Assembly (NCBI RefSeq): GCF_023195895.1
Contig: NZ_JALPRK010000001.1
Location: 434,001-498,000, forward strand
Origin: Paenibacillus mellifer
Lineage (GTDB): Bacteria; Bacillota; Bacilli; Paenibacillales; Paenibacillaceae
Length of the DNA: 64,000 bases
Direction of reading: 5' to 3'
Below, piece by piece: positions 1-7,371 of this stretch. Numbering within the stretch: position 1 is the first letter of the stretch; the number at the start of each line of letters is the position of its first letter. The notes below the pieces were generated by a model. That model was not told where the DNA came from and did no database searches. It saw nothing but the letters and a program-made list of their open reading frames with translations. Position numbers and translations under genes: made by a program.

Positions 1-210
1 GGGTTAACCGCTTCGTATTACCTGGATATGCCGCCGGGCGGGACGATCGCACTGATATTGCTGCTGTTATTACTGATCGGCATTTCGGTGCAGAAGGTTC
101 GGAGCGGTTTAGTCCGGCGGAATGGCCGGAGCGTTAACCGCGTTGCCCGAAGCAACGCGGAATTTATGAAACGACCAGCCAAGGAAGGCGAAAATTTATC
201 GATGGAATAA
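1..210 (+). CDS. znuB: Zinc ABC transporter permease, C-terminal end (partial)
   Basis: Only the last 69 codons are in the window; the gene begins upstream. The visible reading frame opens with a segment ending S-Y-Y-L-D-x-P-P-G-G-T, which is the typical last extracytoplasmic loop of ZnuB/AdcB-type metal ABC permeases, followed by a Leu/Ile-rich final membrane helix and a basic cytoplasmic tail. The stop codon lies 15 bp before the start of the zinc-binding lipoprotein gene, so the two are almost certainly one operon, with the ATPase gene expected upstream. The family is assigned from the loop motif and the neighbour; the metal could also be manganese, but the His-rich partner argues for zinc. 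Confidence 0.8.
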   Translation, partial: GLTASYYLDMPPGGTIALILLLLLLIGISVQKVRSGLVRRNGRSVNRVARSNAEFMKRPAKEGENLSME

Positions 211-225
211 GGGAGAGAGACGAGG

Positions 226-1308
226 ATGAAGATGCGAGTAGCAAAACGGACGGCCGCCGCGGTCGGCCTGAGCTTAATTTTGATGATTGCCGGTTGCGGC
301 GGTGGCGGGCAGGCTGGAGGTAATACGGCAACCCAGGCCAATGCCACGGGCAATGCGGCAAGCAACAAAGGGAACATTGAGGGGGAGCTACTGCAGATTC
401 AAACCAGCTTCTACCCGATCTATGAATTTACGCGACAAGTTGCCGGCGATCTGGCGAAGGTTGAGCTGCTGGTTCCTGGCGGCGTGGAGCCCCATGATTG
501 GGAACCAAGCCCACAGGATATCCAGAAGTTGGTGGAATCCGATCTCCTGATCGTGAACGGCGCCGGGATGGAAAGCTGGCTGGAGCAGGTGGAGGCCTCC
601 ACGACCAGCGGCAAGCTTGAGATTGTAGAGGCTAGTGAAGGAATCACGATGATGGAAGGCGGAGAAGAAGAGGAGCATGCGCACGAAGAGGAGGAACATG
701 CCGGCGAGGAGGGGCAAGCTCCGGATGATGAAGCCGACGCTGGGGAAGCCGCTCACGAGCATGACCACGACCATGATCATGGTGGGCTAGACCCGCATGT
801 TTGGTTGTCACCGGCACTGGCAGTCCAAGAAGTCCGCAGCATTGAGGCAGCCTTGGCTAAGGCGGACCCCGAGCATGCCGCCGACTTCAAACACAATGCC
901 GACGCGTACGTCGCTCAGCTCGAACAGCTGAATCAGGAGTTTACCGAGGGATTGGCGAAGGCCAAACGGAAAGACTTTATTACGCAGCATGCCGCATTTG
1001 GCTACTTGGCCCGGGAGTATGGGCTGACCCAAGTGCCGATCGCTGGCTTGGCCCCCGATCAGGAGCCGTCGGCAGAGCAAATGACGGAGATCGTGAAGTT
1101 CGCCAAGGAGCATCAGGTGAAGACGATCTTCTTCGAGACGCTGGTCTCTTCCAAAGTAGCCGAAACGATTGCCCGGGAAATCGGGGCGAAGACGGCCGTG
1201 CTTAACCCGATCGAAGGGTTAACGGCCGATGACGAAGCGGCGGGCCGAGACTATTTGTCGCTGATGCGCCAGAATCTCGATGCCTTGAAGGCGGCGCTAA
1301 ACGAGTAG
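226..1308 (+). CDS. znuA: Zinc ABC transporter substrate-binding lipoprotein (ZnuA/AdcA type)
   Basis: Cluster A-I metal-binding protein that captures Zn(II) outside the membrane and hands it to the permease. A lipoprotein signal peptide ends in L-M-I-A-G-C with Cys24 as the lipidation site, followed by a Gly/Asn/Ala-rich linker. His90 in the P-G-G-V-E-P-H segment and the D-P-H-V-W motif near residue 190 are typical metal ligands. Between them, residues about 146-186 form an acidic, His-rich loop (several H-D-H-D repeats), which is characteristic of zinc rather than manganese family members. Length 360 aa is normal. The ATG follows a GGGAGAGAG ribosome site. It is the last gene of its operon and is followed by a hairpin terminator. 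Zur regulation would be expected but its site would lie outside the window. Confidence 0.93.
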   Translation: MKMRVAKRTAAAVGLSLILMIAGCGGGGQAGGNTATQANATGNAASNKGNIEGELLQIQTSFYPIYEFTRQVAGDLAKVELLVPGGVEPHDWEPSPQDIQKLVESDLLIVNGAGMESWLEQVEASTTSGKLEIVEASEGITMMEGGEEEEHAHEEEEHAGEEGQAPDDEADAGEAAHEHDHDHDHGGLDPHVWLSPALAVQEVRSIEAALAKADPEHAADFKHNADAYVAQLEQLNQEFTEGLAKAKRKDFITQHAAFGYLAREYGLTQVPIAGLAPDQEPSAEQMTEIVKFAKEHQVKTIFFETLVSSKVAETIAREIGAKTAVLNPIEGLTADDEAAGRDYLSLMRQNLDALKAALNE

Positions 1309-1339
1309 CAATTCGCCCGAGATTCGCTATGAAATCACA

Positions 1340-1384
1340 AAGCAGCCCCAGCCGATTCGCGGCGAGGGCTGCTTTTCTTCTTTT
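1340..1384 (+). terminator. Rho-independent terminator after znuA
   Basis: A 9-bp perfect stem AAGCAGCCC (1340-1348) with GGGCTGCTT (1366-1374) is followed by a T-rich run that reaches the last codons of the convergent speD gene. On the minus strand the tail is less T-rich, so termination of speD here is only partly supported. Confidence 0.85.
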
Positions 1385-2210
1385 AGGTGTCCTCCAGTGA
1401 TCCGGAAGCGATATTTTTGCCATAGAAGATTTCATCCATCTCGGTTACTAGCATCGCTGTAATGTCTTTCTGCTCCTTGGGGGTCAGTTCGTCCTTCGTA
1501 TACCCGAACAAGTAGTTGTTGAGGTCAAACTGCTTCAGCTTGCACTTCGTATGGAAAATATGCTCCGGGTACACATTGACGTCGATCATCTGATATTGCT
1601 CGATCACTTCGTCGGGGATGTAGTTCTGGATGGAGCTGATGTCATGGTCGATGAACAGCTTGTGGCCGTTGATGTCCCGGGTGAATCCGCGAACGCGGTA
1701 ATCGATCGTCATGATGTCCGGTTCGAAGGAGTGGATCAGGTAATTCAGCGCCTTCAGCGGCGAAATCTCCCCGCAGGTCGACACGTCGATGTCGGCACGG
1801 AACGTGCTGATGCTCTCGTTCGGATCGTATTCGGGATACGTGTGCACGGTGATATGGCTTTTGTCGAGCTGCATCACGACGGAGTCCGGCAGCGGACCTG
1901 GCGATTCGTCAAACGACTCGGTCGGCACCTCCACCACGGGCCCCTCGGAAATCAGCATCGTCACGCTGGCCCCCTGCGGAACGTAATCCTGGTTCGCGAT
2001 ATTCAAAATATGAGCGCCGATAATTTCGGAGACGGTGCTGAGGATTTTCGTCAGGCGGTCGGAATTGTACTGGTCGTCGATATAGGCGATATAGGCTTCG
2101 CGTTCCTCTTTGGTCCGGGTGTAGCAGACATCGTACATATTGAAGCTTAACGTTTTGGTCAGATTGTTGAACTCATGCAGCTGAATGCGCTGCTCCGGCG
2201 TCAACTTCAT
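1383..2210 (-). CDS. speD: S-adenosylmethionine decarboxylase proenzyme SpeD (E. coli type)
   Basis: Decarboxylates S-adenosylmethionine to the aminopropyl donor used for spermidine synthesis. The protein is a proenzyme that cleaves itself and converts a serine to the catalytic pyruvoyl group; the cleavage motif [11 protein letters not shown] is present with the serine near residue 118. At 275 aa it matches the long single-chain group (E. coli SpeD, 264 aa) rather than the short Bacillus/archaeal form. An AAGGGGG ribosome site precedes the ATG. No spermidine synthase gene lies beside it; the distant methyltransferase at 19.7 kb is not an obvious SpeE. It runs convergently with znuA, and its coding end overlaps the T-run of the znuA terminator. 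Confidence 0.93.
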   Translation of the reverse strand: MKLTPEQRIQLHEFNNLTKTLSFNMYDVCYTRTKEEREAYIAYIDDQYNSDRLTKILSTVSEIIGAHILNIANQDYVPQGASVTMLISEGPVVEVPTESFDESPGPLPDSVVMQLDKSHITVHTYPEYDPNESISTFRADIDVSTCGEISPLKALNYLIHSFEPDIMTIDYRVRGFTRDINGHKLFIDHDISSIQNYIPDEVIEQYQMIDVNVYPEHIFHTKCKLKQFDLNNYLFGYTKDELTPKEQKDITAMLVTEMDEIFYGKNIASGSLEDT

Positions 2211-2280
2211 CAGGGAATCCCCCTTAGCATAGGTGTACCCTATTGTTTATTCCCTTTTCTTCTGGAAAAAAAACGTCCCG

Positions 2281-2592
2281 CTAATGCAGCTCATCCCATC
2301 TTGTCCATTGCTCCGGCGGGTTCAGGGTATAGATGTCCAGCTCCCGGCTCATGAACCGGTGGATGATCCATTCCCGGCGAATCGTGGCATAATCCTCGTC
2401 ATACCGTTTGATATACGCGTTAATCTCCGGTTCCGTATAACTTCGCCCAGCCTCCAGACCGGCGGCCAAATGCTCCAGGACGATCAGTTTCTTCTTGAGC
2501 TGGGCGGGAAAGTGCTTTAACGTTCCGTCCTCAGCCAAAAAGTTTCGGAGCACCTTTTCCTTGATTTTCGTTTGTTGATCTTCCAGCATCAT
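2281..2592 (-). CDS. DUF2087 domain protein
   Basis: A small protein of about 103 aa matching the DUF2087 pattern: a helical N-terminus, then F-P-x-x-x-K-K-K-L-x-V-L-E-x-L, then a Y-T-E-x-E-I-N segment and a closing R-R-E-W region. In other proteins this domain is found attached to helix-turn-helix or ArsR-type regulators, so a regulatory or nucleic-acid-related role is possible but unproven. The start is placed at an ATG at 2592 (a second ATG follows at once) because GGAGGG sits 5-8 nt upstream; the frame stays open to a TTG at 2607 but that would place the ribosome site inside the gene. It lies upstream of speD on the same strand with a 70-bp gap. Confidence 0.75.
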   Translation of the reverse strand: MMLEDQQTKIKEKVLRNFLAEDGTLKHFPAQLKKKLIVLEHLAAGLEAGRSYTEPEINAYIKRYDEDYATIRREWIIHRFMSRELDIYTLNPPEQWTRWDELH

Positions 2593-2662
2593 GGCATCCC
2601 TCCGCAAATCAAATAATTAAACATATATCTAATTATACAATGATCTAATCAGATAGCAATAG

Positions 2663-2692
2663 AACTCGCCCGTTTTGTCAAACGGCCGAGTT
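2663..2692 (-). terminator. Hairpin downstream of the DUF116 gene
   Basis: A 13-bp stem with one mismatch (AACTCG-C-CCGTTT pairing with AAACGG-C-CGAGTT) lies between the DUF116 gene and the DUF2087 gene, both on the minus strand. The trailing T-run is weak, so it may be a terminator or a processing/stability hairpin. Confidence 0.45.
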
Positions 2693-2739
2693 AGGCTAAG
2701 GTATCAGGAAGGCAATGCCGCATGAAATCAGGAAGCGAG

Positions 2740-3987
2740 TTACGGAGAATCTTGCAGTATCCGCTGCAACTGGTTCAGGTCGATCGACGTTGCGATCCCC
2801 TCAGGATGCCAATGCTTGACACAGCCTGCGTAATTCAGGAGAACGCATTGGGGCTCGAAGCCAAGCTCCTTCGCCCGGTAGCCGCCGGAGATCAGGTTGA
2901 GAATGCAGGCTACGCCAATGATGCCGATTTCTCCCGGCACGTCTGCAGCATTGCGGCGATCGAACGCGGTCGAAGCGTGGGGGATCATCAGCGCGGTGAA
3001 TCCCGTCTCTCGCCCCATGGCCGAGATGCGGTTCACTTGGCAGTCTTTCGCGCAGCCTTGGCAGACCCATCCTTCATCCATCCGGACAGCCTTGCACGCT
3101 GCCTCGCCTTTTAACCTCATGCAGATCGGAAGCAGCATCTTTCTCTTCTTTGTTCGCAAAAACCGCTCCCGGTAAGCCCGATTCATCAGTTCAGCACCGA
3201 CCATATTCAGATGATATTCCACCCGTCCGCGCGTGCAGAACATCAAATTCTCCTTCCATCGCAAGGCGTTCCGCCGTGCTTTAATGAATGCATCTACTTC
3301 CGGCGTATATTTCCCGAGCTCGCATCGGCTTCTACGCTCGAACCAGCCCGCGAAGCGAATGGCCCGCAGCAGCAGGTTCCGGCTCTCGGACGCGGGCAAG
3401 CTTCGCAGAAACGCCAGCCAGACGGCCAGTCTGCGGCACTCCGGGCCGAATTCGCCGGAGGCCTGCAGCCAGCGAATCAATTTGCCGAAGCCGCGGACAT
3501 GTATGCCAAGCTCCGCGCTCCGTTTTACCCTAAGCTGCGCCGTGTTCAAGCAGCCCTTCAGCAGGTCGACGGTCCATCTGGCGCGGGGGCCTTTGCTTTT
3601 CCAGGCATACAGCCGAGGCAGCCATCGACTCGCCGCCCGCAGGGATAAGGGAGCCGCAAACTTTCCGTAGCTTCTCCAGAACACGCCGATCATCAGAAAT
3701 TCAAGTACGGAAATCCGAACGTCCTCAGGTTCCATGCCCCGCTTCACAGCATACTTGGCAATTTCGGGAATGCCAGGCTCCGCGCCGGCATTCTCCAGTA
3801 CTTCATCCGCAAACCGAGCGACATCGCGATAGTAGGCCTCCGTTCCCAGACCGTTCGCCTGCAGCGTATAGGTCACGACTTCCGGTTTCACCGCCTCAAG
3901 CCTCCCCTGCTCCGTTTCATAAGTTGAGTAGAGAATATCACCGGCAGGGACGGCCGGCAGTGATGTATATCGGCGTTCGTTCCGCAA
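2740..3987 (-). CDS. DUF116 domain protein (Cys-rich C-terminal domain)
   Basis: The C-terminal third fits DUF116: an A-C-K-A segment, a G-W-x-C-x-x-C-x-x-x-C-x-V-N cluster near residues 305-315, I-P-H-A-S, a G-I-I-G-V-A-C-x-L-N-L-I-S-G-G-Y stretch and a final Y-x-G-C-x-x-H-W. Many cysteines suggest a metal or Fe-S site, though this is inference. The N-terminal 250 residues are basic and helical, with several Arg/Trp-rich segments but no domain I recognise. Length 415 aa is longer than many DUF116 proteins. The TTG start at 3987 has only a weak ribosome site (GAGG one base upstream), so the true start may be a little downstream. It is divergent from the MarR gene at 4100. Function unknown. 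Confidence 0.7.
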   Translation of the reverse strand: MRNERRYTSLPAVPAGDILYSTYETEQGRLEAVKPEVVTYTLQANGLGTEAYYRDVARFADEVLENAGAEPGIPEIAKYAVKRGMEPEDVRISVLEFLMIGVFWRSYGKFAAPLSLRAASRWLPRLYAWKSKGPRARWTVDLLKGCLNTAQLRVKRSAELGIHVRGFGKLIRWLQASGEFGPECRRLAVWLAFLRSLPASESRNLLLRAIRFAGWFERRSRCELGKYTPEVDAFIKARRNALRWKENLMFCTRGRVEYHLNMVGAELMNRAYRERFLRTKKRKMLLPICMRLKGEAACKAVRMDEGWVCQGCAKDCQVNRISAMGRETGFTALMIPHASTAFDRRNAADVPGEIGIIGVACILNLISGGYRAKELGFEPQCVLLNYAGCVKHWHPEGIATSIDLNQLQRILQDSP

Positions 3988-4020
3988 ACCTCGAATTTTA
4001 TGCGGGACCTGCCGACAGGA

Positions 4021-4050
4021 TTGACAACGGGGGTCCGTAAAAGCTATGAT
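4021..4050 (+). promoter_or_regulatory. Sigma-A promoter of the MarR/ArsA unit
   Basis: TTGACA at 4021-4026 and TATGAT at 4045-4050, separated by 18 bp. The palindromic operator lies immediately downstream, over the expected transcription start, which fits repression by the encoded MarR protein. Confidence 0.8.
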
Positions 4051-4058
4051 GGAACCAT

Positions 4059-4081
4059 AATATTTCGGCGCGCGAAATATT
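4059..4081 (+). promoter_or_regulatory. Putative MarR operator 1
   Basis: A perfect 9-bp inverted repeat, AATATTTCG at 4059-4067 and CGAAATATT at 4073-4081, with a 5-bp spacer. The same arms with the same 5-bp spacing recur before the ATPase gene (4624-4650), which strongly suggests one regulator binds both. Confidence 0.75.
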
Positions 4082-4099
4082 CGAAGGAGGAATTAAAGG

Positions 4100-4588
4100 T
4101 TGGCGGACAGCTTGTTTGACTTGGTACTGGACAATTTCAAGAAGATCTTCTATCCGGAGGAATGGCTTGCGCTGGATATGCAGTTTTCCAAAGCAGAGCT
4201 CTTTGCGCTGCTGTTGGTCGACAAACACGGCGACATTACGATGAGCCAACTGGCGTCCTCGATGAACGTGCCGATGAGCACTGCGACGGGCGTGATCGAA
4301 CGCCTGGTGAAGAACGGCTATATCGTTCGGGTGAAGAGCGAAACCGACCGGCGAATCGTGACCATTCGACTGACCGGTAAAGGAACGTCGCTCTCCGAGG
4401 AGTTAAAGGATACGCTCCGGCGGCTTACCGACCTCCTCGTTCAAGGACTCAGCGAAGAGGAGCAGCGGCTGCTGGTTCAGATCTTCCTGAAGGTGCTGGA
4501 TAACCTGAGCAGAACAGCGTCCAAACCGGCTTCGGATCATGAAAGCGAAGCGGCGGCCAACCCGCTCACCAAAATCGAAATCGAATAA
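4100..4588 (+). CDS. MarR-family transcriptional regulator with C-terminal I-x-I-E tail
   Basis: A 162-aa winged-helix regulator. The central region carries the MarR helix-turn-helix (M-S-Q-L-A, then S-T-A-T-G-V-I-E-R-L recognition helix) and the wing D-R-R-I-V-T-I-R-L-T near residues 80-90, flanked by dimerisation helices. The start is TTG at 4100, with AAGGAGG 10 nt upstream. An unusual acidic/Ala-rich extension of about 25 residues ends in K-I-E-I-E, which resembles the end of the 76-aa protein two genes downstream. It is probably autoregulated: an ideal operator sits just downstream of its own promoter. Its ligand is unknown. A terminator hairpin follows, so the ATPase may be read partly from its own start. 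Confidence 0.88.
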   Translation: MADSLFDLVLDNFKKIFYPEEWLALDMQFSKAELFALLLVDKHGDITMSQLASSMNVPMSTATGVIERLVKNGYIVRVKSETDRRIVTIRLTGKGTSLSEELKDTLRRLTDLLVQGLSEEEQRLLVQIFLKVLDNLSRTASKPASDHESEAAANPLTKIEIE

Positions 4589-4590
4589 CT

Positions 4591-4620
4591 AAGCCTGTTT
4601 GGAGAAACAGGTTTTCTTTT
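4591..4620 (+). terminator. Terminator between the MarR gene and the ArsA-like gene
   Basis: CCTGTTT (4594-4600) pairs with AAACAGG (4605-4611) around a GGAG tetraloop, extended by A-T pairs, with a TTTTCTTTT tail. It should reduce readthrough into the downstream ATPase gene. Confidence 0.75.
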
Positions 4621-4623
4621 CGC

Positions 4624-4661
4624 CGAATATTTCGTTATCCGAAATATTCGTTATCCGAAAT
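4624..4661 (+). promoter_or_regulatory. Putative MarR operator 2 plus a half site
   Basis: CGAATATTTCG at 4624-4634 and CGAAATATTCG at 4640-4650 form an 11-bp inverted repeat with a 5-bp spacer, matching operator 1. A further half site (CCGAAAT, 4655-4661) follows after another TTAT. It lies 20-57 bp upstream of the ATPase start codon. No clear -35/-10 pair is visible here, so whether it controls a separate promoter or blocks elongation is open. Confidence 0.7.
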
Positions 4662-4680
4662 GAAAGAGAGGCCAGGTTGA

Positions 4681-5856
4681 ATGAGAATTTTATTGTATAC
4701 CGGCAAAGGCGGAGTCGGAAAAACGAGCGTCGCGGCGGCAACGGCATTACGAAGTGCGCAAAGCGGGCGGAAGACGCTGGTGGTGAGTACCGATCCGGCC
4801 CATAGCCTGGGGGATTCGCTGGACGTGAGACTGTCGAACGAACCGATGCTCATCTGCGACAACCTGTGGGCGCAGGAAATCGATACGATCCACGAGGTCG
4901 AGAAAAGCTGGGGAAAAGTGCAGAAATATTTGACCACCCTGCTAACGGCCAAGGCGGTAAAGGATATTACGACAGAGGAGTTGACCGTTTTTCCGGGGAT
5001 GGAGGATTTGTTGAGCTTGCTCCGGATCTTGCAGTATTACAAGGAGAAGACGTTTGACGTCATCATCATCGATTGTGCCCCTACCGGGGAAACGCTGGCT
5101 TTGCTTAGCTTTCCCGAGCTACTGCGCTGGTGGATGGAGAAGCTGTTCCCGGTCAAACGCAAGGCGGTGAAGCTTGTCAAGCCGATCGTGGAACCGCTGC
5201 TCGGCGTTCCGATGCCTTCGGACGGCGTGATGTCTGAGCTGGAGAACATTTATAACCAGTTGGACGAAATGCGGCAGATCCTGTCCGACCGGGAAATTAC
5301 GAGCATCCGCGTCGTGGTAAACCTCGAAAAGATGGTGATCAAAGAGGCGCAGCGCAGCTTCACCTATCTCAACATTTACGACTATAACGTTGACGCTATC
5401 GTCATCAATAAAGTGTTCCCGCAGCAGATCACCGACGATTATTTTCGAGGTTGGAAAGAGGTTCAGGCCAAATATAAGGAGATGGTGCTCGAAAGCTTCT
5501 CGCCAGTACCGGTTTATGAAGCGCCGCTGTTCGAACGCGAAGTCGTCGGATTGGAAATGTTGTCACGGATGGCCGAGGCCACGTTCGGGGACGGGGATCC
5601 GACAAGTATCCAGTATAGTGCCCGAACCCAACAGGTCGTAAAGGAGGATAACGAATATATCTTATCCATCTACATGCCTTTCGCCGAGAAAAAGGAGTTG
5701 GCCCTGAACCAAAAAGGCGAGGAGCTGATCATTCGCGCCGGAAGCGTCAAAAGAAATATAACGCTGCCGCGGACGCTGCTGAACCTGGGCATTCAAGCGG
5801 CCAAATTCGAAGCGGATATGCTAAAAATCCGGTTTGGAGGCGGGGAACATGAATAA
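4681..5856 (+). CDS. ArsA/Get3-family ATPase with C-terminal HSP20-like domain
   Basis: A 391-aa SIMIBI-class ATPase. The deviant Walker A motif G-K-G-G-V-G-K-T is at residues 8-15, D-P-A-H-S-L-G-D at 38-45 is the switch I signature of the ArsA/Get3 group, and D-C-A-P-T-G-E-T near 129 is switch II. Residues from about 325 to the end are a beta-rich domain resembling the alpha-crystallin/HSP20 fold found in the ArsA_HSP20 subgroup. No arsenite channel (ArsB/Acr3) or ArsR gene is nearby, so an arsenical pump role is doubtful; handling of hydrophobic or tail-exposed client proteins, as in Get3, is an alternative, but this is inference. It overlaps the downstream small gene and is preceded by operator 2. 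Confidence 0.87.
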   Translation: MRILLYTGKGGVGKTSVAAATALRSAQSGRKTLVVSTDPAHSLGDSLDVRLSNEPMLICDNLWAQEIDTIHEVEKSWGKVQKYLTTLLTAKAVKDITTEELTVFPGMEDLLSLLRILQYYKEKTFDVIIIDCAPTGETLALLSFPELLRWWMEKLFPVKRKAVKLVKPIVEPLLGVPMPSDGVMSELENIYNQLDEMRQILSDREITSIRVVVNLEKMVIKEAQRSFTYLNIYDYNVDAIVINKVFPQQITDDYFRGWKEVQAKYKEMVLESFSPVPVYEAPLFEREVVGLEMLSRMAEATFGDGDPTSIQYSARTQQVVKEDNEYILSIYMPFAEKKELALNQKGEELIIRAGSVKRNITLPRTLLNLGIQAAKFEADMLKIRFGGGEHE

Positions 5857-6079
5857 TGCGGTACTGCAGGAGCTGATCCGGCTGAAATTCCGGGTTGCCG
5901 ACCTATTGATCGATACGCTGCCGGAAGCCGTGAAGCAAACGGTCAAATCCCGCGAATCCGAGCTGTTGACCGTGGTGGACGAAGCGTTGAGGGAGCGGTT
6001 GGCAGGGGAGGTAAATACCGGATCCGCAGCCGGGCGAGCCAATGAGAAGTCGAAGATGAATTCCATAACGATCGAGTAG
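5849..6079 (+). CDS. Small helical protein (76 aa) ending in I-x-I-E, partner of the ArsA-like ATPase
   Basis: The ATG at 5849 overlaps the last 8 bases of the ATPase gene and has GGAGGCGGGG just upstream, so translational coupling is likely. The first 50 residues are predicted mostly alpha-helical (L-Q-E-L-I-R-L-K-F-R, then E-A-V-K-Q-T-V-K), followed by a Gly/Ala-rich linker and the terminal residues N-S-I-T-I-E. No family is recognised. The I-x-I-E end matches that of the MarR protein of the same unit. In small heat-shock proteins a C-terminal I-x-I motif docks on the alpha-crystallin domain, which makes the HSP20-like domain of the adjacent ATPase a plausible partner (inference). Confidence 0.72.
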   Translation: MNNAVLQELIRLKFRVADLLIDTLPEAVKQTVKSRESELLTVVDEALRERLAGEVNTGSAAGRANEKSKMNSITIE

Positions 6080-6120
6080 CGTAAACGGCTGAATTCCTTC
6101 AATTCCCACCCGATGTTAGT

Positions 6121-6149
6121 TTGACAGAATAGAGTTGATATTGTATCCT
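6121..6149 (+). promoter_or_regulatory. Promoter of the lysine riboswitch/transporter operon
   Basis: TTGACA (6121-6126) and TATCCT (6144-6149) with 17-bp spacing, about 35 bp before the riboswitch begins. Confidence 0.75.
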
Positions 6150-6183
6150 AAAACACAATTGAATAAGACCTCACGTTCTTCAT

Positions 6184-6370
6184 GGTGAGGTAGAGGCGCG
6201 GTATTTAACAGTTCTCGGCGGAGCTTGAGCAAGCGAAGAAGCCGGGAAGAAGGAAATGTCGCCGAAGCGGGGTACAGGCTCACGGTATGCTGCTGGGTCT
6301 GCAGTTAAGAACTGCAGGACTGTCTTGATAGATTACCCGATCTATCAAGTTGCGCTATCTCGTCGAGGGG
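6184..6370 (+). promoter_or_regulatory. Lysine riboswitch (L box) aptamer
   Basis: The sequence follows the lysine aptamer closely: GGTGAGGTAGAGGCGCG at the 5' side, the conserved TGTCGCCGAAGC core near 6257-6270, CTGTC before the fourth helix, and GCTATCTCGT closing the junction near 6353-6362. Between these are the expected variable hairpins (for example CTGCAGTT/AACTGCAG and TTGATAGAT/ATCTATCAA). Lysine binding should favour the downstream terminator and shut off the transporter. Confidence 0.93.
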
Positions 6371-6404
6371 AGAAGTGGGTGTCAGGACGGAAATGAACCC
6401 ATCA

Positions 6405-6438
6405 AACGGCCTCGGAGTATACCCGAAGCCGTTTTTTT
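6405..6438 (+). terminator. Expression-platform terminator of the lysine riboswitch
   Basis: AACGGCCTCGG (6405-6415) pairs with CCGAAGCCGTT (6423-6433) with one C-A mismatch, followed by seven T residues. It lies between the aptamer and the first transporter gene, as expected for transcriptional control. Confidence 0.92.
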
Positions 6439-6481
6439 GTTTCTGTTATTCATCTATTATTTGCAGGGAGAGTGAAGAAAA

Positions 6482-7300
6482 ATGAAAAAAACTTGGTCCT
6501 TATCTATCCTGATGCTGCTGTCGGCAATGCTTGTTCTGGCGGGTTGCAACTCTGGCAGCAAAGACGACAATACGTTTAAAGTAGGGCTTGAAGCGGGTTA
6601 TGCTCCGTTTAACTGGACGCAAAACGGTGAGGCGAACGGCGGGGTTCCGATTGACGGCAGCGCTGAATATGCAGGTGGCTACGACGTGGAAATCGCCAAG
6701 AAAATTGCCGACGGCCTCGGCAAGAAGCTGGTCATCGTGAAAACCGAATGGGACGGTCTGGTTCCGGCACTGACGTCCGGCAAGATCGACGCCATCATCG
6801 CGGGGATGTCCCCGACGGAGGAGCGCAAGAAGACGATCGATTTCTCGGATAACTATTATAAATCGAACCTGGTTATAGTAGTGAAGAAAGGGAGCTCTTA
6901 TGAAGGGGCTACCTCGATCCAAGATTTCAGCGGCGCCAAAATCACGGCCCAATTGAATACGTTCCACTACTCGGTCATCGACCAAATTAACGGAGTTAAC
7001 AAACAGCCGGCCATGGACAACTTCCCGGCGATGCGCGTCGCCCTGGAATCGGGTGCGATCGACGGTTATGTCTCGGAGCTTCCGGAAGGCGTCAGCGCCG
7101 CGGCGGCCAACGGGAATTTCGCATACGTCGAATTCGAGGAAGGCTTCACCACCTCGGACGATGATACCGCCATCGCGGTTGGATTGGAGAAAGGCAGCGA
7201 GCTGACGGAGAAAATCAACGAGATCCTGGCCGGCGTTTCCGAAGACGAGCGGGCCACGATCATGAACGACGCCATCAAGAATCAACCTGCAGCGAATTAA
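6482..7300 (+). CDS. Lysine ABC transporter substrate-binding lipoprotein
   Basis: A 272-aa family-3 solute-binding protein. The signal peptide ends in L-V-L-A-G-C with Cys22 lipidated. Typical family features are G-L-E-A-G-Y-A-P-F-N-W at the start of the mature domain, G-Y-D-V-E-I-A near residue 80, and the T-S-G-K-I-D-A-I-I-A-G-M-S-P-T-E-E-R-K block. The family binds polar amino acids; the lysine riboswitch upstream is what points to lysine as the substrate. It is followed by a permease and an ATPase in one operon. A G-C hairpin with a short T-run separates it from the permease gene and could keep the binding protein more abundant than the membrane parts. Confidence 0.92.
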   Translation: MKKTWSLSILMLLSAMLVLAGCNSGSKDDNTFKVGLEAGYAPFNWTQNGEANGGVPIDGSAEYAGGYDVEIAKKIADGLGKKLVIVKTEWDGLVPALTSGKIDAIIAGMSPTEERKKTIDFSDNYYKSNLVIVVKKGSSYEGATSIQDFSGAKITAQLNTFHYSVIDQINGVNKQPAMDNFPAMRVALESGAIDGYVSELPEGVSAAAANGNFAYVEFEEGFTTSDDDTAIAVGLEKGSELTEKINEILAGVSEDERATIMNDAIKNQPAAN

Positions 7301-7319
7301 TTTAAAGCATTTGCCGTAA

Positions 7320-7350
7320 GCCGGCTGCAGCGGGACTGCAGTCGGTTTTA
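7320..7350 (+). terminator. Intercistronic hairpin between binding protein and permease genes
   Basis: CCGGCTGCAG (7321-7330) pairs with CTGCAGTCGG (7336-7345), ten pairs with one G-T, followed by TTTTA. It is a weak or partial terminator, or a 3'-end stabilising hairpin for the binding-protein message. Confidence 0.6.
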
Positions 7351-7371
7351 TGCAGTGCGGGAGGAAAATAA

